64,000 nucleotides of DNA from Alsobacter sp964544365 (GTDB lineage Bacteria; Pseudomonadota; Alphaproteobacteria; Rhizobiales; Beijerinckiaceae): contig CAZJCW010000001.1 in the NCBI GenBank assembly GCA_964544365.1, positions 1 to 64,000 on the forward strand. Direction: 5' to 3'. The notes beneath the pieces are model-generated. The model was given only the letters and a program-made list of their open reading frames with translations, had not been told where the DNA came from and made no database searches. Shown piece after piece: positions 61,771 through 64,000 of this stretch. The first letter of the stretch is position 1. Every line of letters starts with the position of its first letter. Position numbers and translations under genes: made by a program.

Positions 61771-62661
61771 CTAGACGAGGCCCTGCCCCGCGTCGGATCC
61801 CTTCCGCGCCTGACGGGAGCGCAGAATGAGGATCGCCGCAAGCGCGACGCCGATGACCATGAAGGACACGGCCGTGGTGACCGTCCCCAGGGCGTAGATC
61901 TCGGGGGTCGTGACGGTGGTCGTCAGGGCCTGCAACTCCAGCGGCAGGGTGTTCTTCTCGCCGATGGATTGCGACGACCGGGCGATCTCGTCCCAGGACA
62001 GCGTGAAGCCGAACAGTCCCACGCCGACCAGCGAGGGCATGATGATGGGAAGCAGGACGTAGCGGAAGGTCTGCCACGGCGTCGCCCCGAGGTCGCGGGC
62101 GGCCTCCTCCAGCCGGTGGTCGAAGCGGTTGAAGATCGCGAACATGATGAGCAGGCCGAAGGGCAGCGTCCATGTGAGGTGCGCGCCCATGCCGGACGTG
62201 TAGAGGCCCATCGCCGTCGTGTACCCGTCGGCGAGCCACTCGGGACCATGGTTGCGGATCGTGTCGTCCATGAGCCGGAACTGCAGGGCGATGCCCAGCG
62301 AGGTGACGATGGAGGGAACGATCAGGCTGGCGATGGTGACGTAGAAGACGATGTTCTGGCCGAAGAACCGCTTGCGATAGGCGAGGCCGGCCAAGACCGA
62401 CACGACGACCGTGACCGCCATCACGGTCAGGCTCATGAACACCGAGCGCACGAACGCGCCCTTGATGTCGACGATGCCGCCGCCCGTCCACAGCTTGCGG
62501 AACCAGTGAAGCGAGAGGCCGCGCAGCGGGAAGGTGAGTCCGCCTTCCGGCCCCTGGAACGACAGCACGAAGATCGCGATCATCGGGCCGTAGAGGAACA
62601 GCACGAAGGCGCCGAAGAACAGGGCCAGCCAGTAGAACGAGGCGGGTCTGCCCTCTCTCAT
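61771..62661 (-). CDS. ABC importer permease, PotC type
   Basis: Inner-membrane permease, 296 residues, of the spermidine/putrescine-type importer family. Six hydrophobic segments; the coupling loop reads EEAARDLGATPWQTFRYVLLPIIMPS (EAA motif). The opening WLALFFGAFVLFLYGPMIAIFVLSFQ is typical for the second permease of these systems. It follows the PotB-type gene by 50 bases. With dihydropyrimidinase next door, a pyrimidine-breakdown product or polyamine is the likely cargo. No ATPase gene lies between here and the window edge. Confidence 0.92.
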   Translation of the reverse strand: MREGRPASFYWLALFFGAFVLFLYGPMIAIFVLSFQGPEGGLTFPLRGLSLHWFRKLWTGGGIVDIKGAFVRSVFMSLTVMAVTVVVSVLAGLAYRKRFFGQNIVFYVTIASLIVPSIVTSLGIALQFRLMDDTIRNHGPEWLADGYTTAMGLYTSGMGAHLTWTLPFGLLIMFAIFNRFDHRLEEAARDLGATPWQTFRYVLLPIIMPSLVGVGLFGFTLSWDEIARSSQSIGEKNTLPLELQALTTTVTTPEIYALGTVTTAVSFMVIGVALAAILILRSRQARKGSDAGQGLV

Positions 62662-62711
62662 GGCCGTTCGGGCCCCGTCACGTGAAGTCCGGCGTCACGG
62701 CTCCCCATCGC

Positions 62712-63641
62712 TCACAGCTCCTTGCGGATGTCGACGAAGCGGTTCATCGCCGTGATGATGAGCATGACGGCCGCCAGCAGGATGACGGCATTGGCCGCGG
62801 CCGGCGGGAACTGCAGCGCGTTGAGCCGTGTCTCGATGATCTTGCCCGCCGAGGCGATCTGCTGGCCGCCCATCACGCCGACGGTGACGAAGTCGCCCAT
62901 GACGATGGTGATGACGAAGATCGAGCCGATGACGATGCCGGGCTTGGACAGCGGGATCACCACGTTCCACAACGTCTGCCACCCGGACGCTCCCGCATCG
63001 TAGGCGGCCTCGATCAGGCGCTTGTCGATGCGCGCCATGGAATTGAAGATCGGGATGACCATGAAGAACGTGAACAGGTGGACGAAGGCGAGGACCACCG
63101 CGAAGTCGGAATAGAGCAGCCACTCCACCGGCTCCTTCACGATCCCCATCTTGATCAGACCCTGGTTGACCAGCCCGTTTCGGCCGAGCAGCGGGATCCA
63201 CGAGATCATGCGGATCACGTTCGAGGTCCAGAACGGGATCGTGCAGATCACCGCGAGCGTCATCTGCACCGTGAGCGAGCGGACGTGGAACGCGAGGAAG
63301 TAGGCGATGGTGAAGCCGATGACGAGCGTCAGGATCCAGACGAGGAAGCAGAACTTCACCGTCGACCAGTAGGTCTTCAGGATCGTGCACAGCTCCGGCA
63401 GCGCCTCGTAGCACCCCTCGAAGGTCTCGACGTAGCTGCGCGTCGTGAAGCCGGGAAGGATGGCGTACTCGTTGTAGTCCCAGAAGCTCACCATCACGAC
63501 GAAGCCGAGCGGGATGATGAAGAACAGCGCGAAGACGAGCGCGAGAGGGCTTGCCTGGACCCAGGCGGGAAGCGTGAACGGCTGGCCGGTCTTCACGGGC
63601 GCTGGGCTCTCGGCTGGGTGGAAAGCGGGAGGCGCCGTCAT
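62712..63641 (-). CDS. ABC importer permease, PotB type
   Basis: Inner-membrane permease, 309 residues. Hydrophobic segments run through the length from LALVFALFFIIPLGFVVMVSFWD. The family glycine/arginine region is ISWIPLLGRNGLVNQGLI and the EAA loop reads IEAAYDAGASGWQTLWNVVIPLSKPG. ATG 63641 was chosen; an in-frame TTG at 63668 adds nine residues. It pairs with PotC as the heterodimeric channel. Confidence 0.91.
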   Translation of the reverse strand: MTAPPAFHPAESPAPVKTGQPFTLPAWVQASPLALVFALFFIIPLGFVVMVSFWDYNEYAILPGFTTRSYVETFEGCYEALPELCTILKTYWSTVKFCFLVWILTLVIGFTIAYFLAFHVRSLTVQMTLAVICTIPFWTSNVIRMISWIPLLGRNGLVNQGLIKMGIVKEPVEWLLYSDFAVVLAFVHLFTFFMVIPIFNSMARIDKRLIEAAYDAGASGWQTLWNVVIPLSKPGIVIGSIFVITIVMGDFVTVGVMGGQQIASAGKIIETRLNALQFPPAAANAVILLAAVMLIITAMNRFVDIRKEL

Positions 63642-63674
63642 GCCCCCGCGCGAGGGACATGACGGCAATCCGGT

Positions 63675-63698
63675 CCTCTCCCCGCAGGCGGGGAGAGG
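63675..63698. repeat. perfect 11-bp hairpin, likely dispersed palindromic element
   Basis: Arms CCTCTCCCCGC (63675-63685) and GCGGGGAGAGG (63688-63698) around AG, between the binding-protein gene and the PotB-type gene. Palindromes of this CTCCCCGC/GCGGGGAG type are scattered through many Hyphomicrobiales genomes. Here it sits where receptor mRNA would be stabilised. Confidence 0.6.
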
Positions 63699-63710
63699 AG
63701 GCTCAGGGCA

Positions 63711-64000
63711 TCAGGCCGCGATGAACTCGTTCCACTTGCGGACCATGTAGTCGTTCTCGTCCATGACGGCGTTCCAGCAGGCCACGGAACCCATGCGGTC
63801 GTCGTAGGAGCCGCCGTCGCGCTTGGAGCCGGCCTTCTCGAGGAGCGAGCCGTCGGGCGCCTTGACGTCGTTCTTGGCGGCCTTGCCTTCCATCCAGAAG
63901 CCCCACTCGTCCTCGGTCATGTTCTTCTTGGCCGTGGACAGGACCGCCGAGTAGTAGCCCTGGCGGTTGAGGTAGGCGCCGGCCCAGCCGGACAGGAACC
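63711..64000 (-). CDS. ABC importer substrate-binding protein, PotD/PotF type, partial
   Basis: Carboxy-terminal 96 residues of a periplasmic receptor; the start lies beyond the window. Visible: SGWAGAYLNRQGYYSAV, NMTEDEWGFWMEGKAAKND and the closing ENDYMVRKWNEFIAA, as in spermidine/putrescine-type family-1 receptors with a Tyr/Trp-rich ligand pocket. First gene, inside the window, of the minus-strand importer that continues with PotB and PotC. Confidence 0.85.
   Translation of the reverse strand, partial: FLSGWAGAYLNRQGYYSAVLSTAKKNMTEDEWGFWMEGKAAKNDVKAPDGSLLEKAGSKRDGGSYDDRMGSVACWNAVMDENDYMVRKWNEFIAA

Noticed and set aside
60448..62685. A 745-codon plus-strand open frame
   Set aside because: It lies antisense to dihydropyrimidinase and permease genes, is rich in Asp, His, Arg and Gly, and has no domain motif or ribosome site. 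It is a shadow of GC-rich codons.

Overview
The window is 64 kb of high-GC DNA (about two thirds G+C by eye) from what looks like an alphaproteobacterium, most likely of the Hyphomicrobiales. The reasons are the many tightly packed operons with 4-base ATGA/GTGA start-stop overlaps, the abundance of ABC and TRAP solute transporters, several enolase-superfamily genes, an FCD-type GntR regulator, and GC-rich inter-operon hairpins. No rRNA, tRNA, CRISPR array, transposase or integrase gene was seen. One 100-base assembly gap (11483-11582) is flanked by an exact 55-base duplication, so it is probably a scaffolding artefact.

Layout. (1) 192-7277, plus strand: a nitrate/sulfonate/taurine-type ABC transporter (ATPase, two permeases, Tat-exported binding protein) in one operon with two Gfo/Idh/MocA oxidoreductases and a PHP-fold hydrolase. 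(2) 7557-10521, minus strand: a complete TRAP transporter (DctM, DctQ, DctP), divergent from an Asp/Glu/hydantoin racemase-like gene (10749-11468). (3) 11826-28149: a saccharide gene island. It holds a heparinase II/III-like protein, a histidine phosphatase, two paralogous aminoglycoside-phosphotransferase-fold (APH-fold) kinases, two GT4 glycosyltransferases, an ABC exporter, a glycosyltransferase-kinase fusion, a second GT28-like enzyme, and a split MacAB-type export module. An array of 11-bp direct repeats lies in the divergent promoter region at 20125-20190. (4) 28204-33933: miscellaneous genes (a DoxX-like membrane protein, YghU-type glutathione transferase, a lipoprotein, YaiI, a cupin, a GntR regulator) and a 0.7-kb stretch without a convincing gene. 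(5) 33969-40390, minus strand: a dipeptide/opine-type ABC transporter with an enolase-superfamily enzyme. (6) 41630-55019, plus strand: a catabolic operon of enolase-superfamily enzyme, RraA-like aldolase, amidohydrolase, IlvD/Edd dehydratase, LacI regulator, a second DppABCDF-type transporter, a further enolase-superfamily enzyme and an AstE/AspA-like hydrolase. (7) 55039-64000, minus strand: a gamma-glutamyltransferase-like protein, a single-domain response regulator, a NicX-like protein, a lytic transglycosylase, a methyltransferase, dihydropyrimidinase, and most of a spermidine/putrescine-type ABC transporter whose binding protein runs off the end of the window.

Working together. Most of the window is uptake plus breakdown of small carboxylated or sugar-derived compounds: four ABC importers and one TRAP importer, each next to candidate enzymes and often next to its own regulator and operator-like dyads. 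The exception is region 3, which reads as synthesis and export of a glycan or glycoconjugate. Its kinases, phosphatase, four glycosyltransferase domains, two export machines and one polysaccharide-lyase-like protein do not match a named pathway that I recognise. This is the best candidate in the window for an undescribed system.
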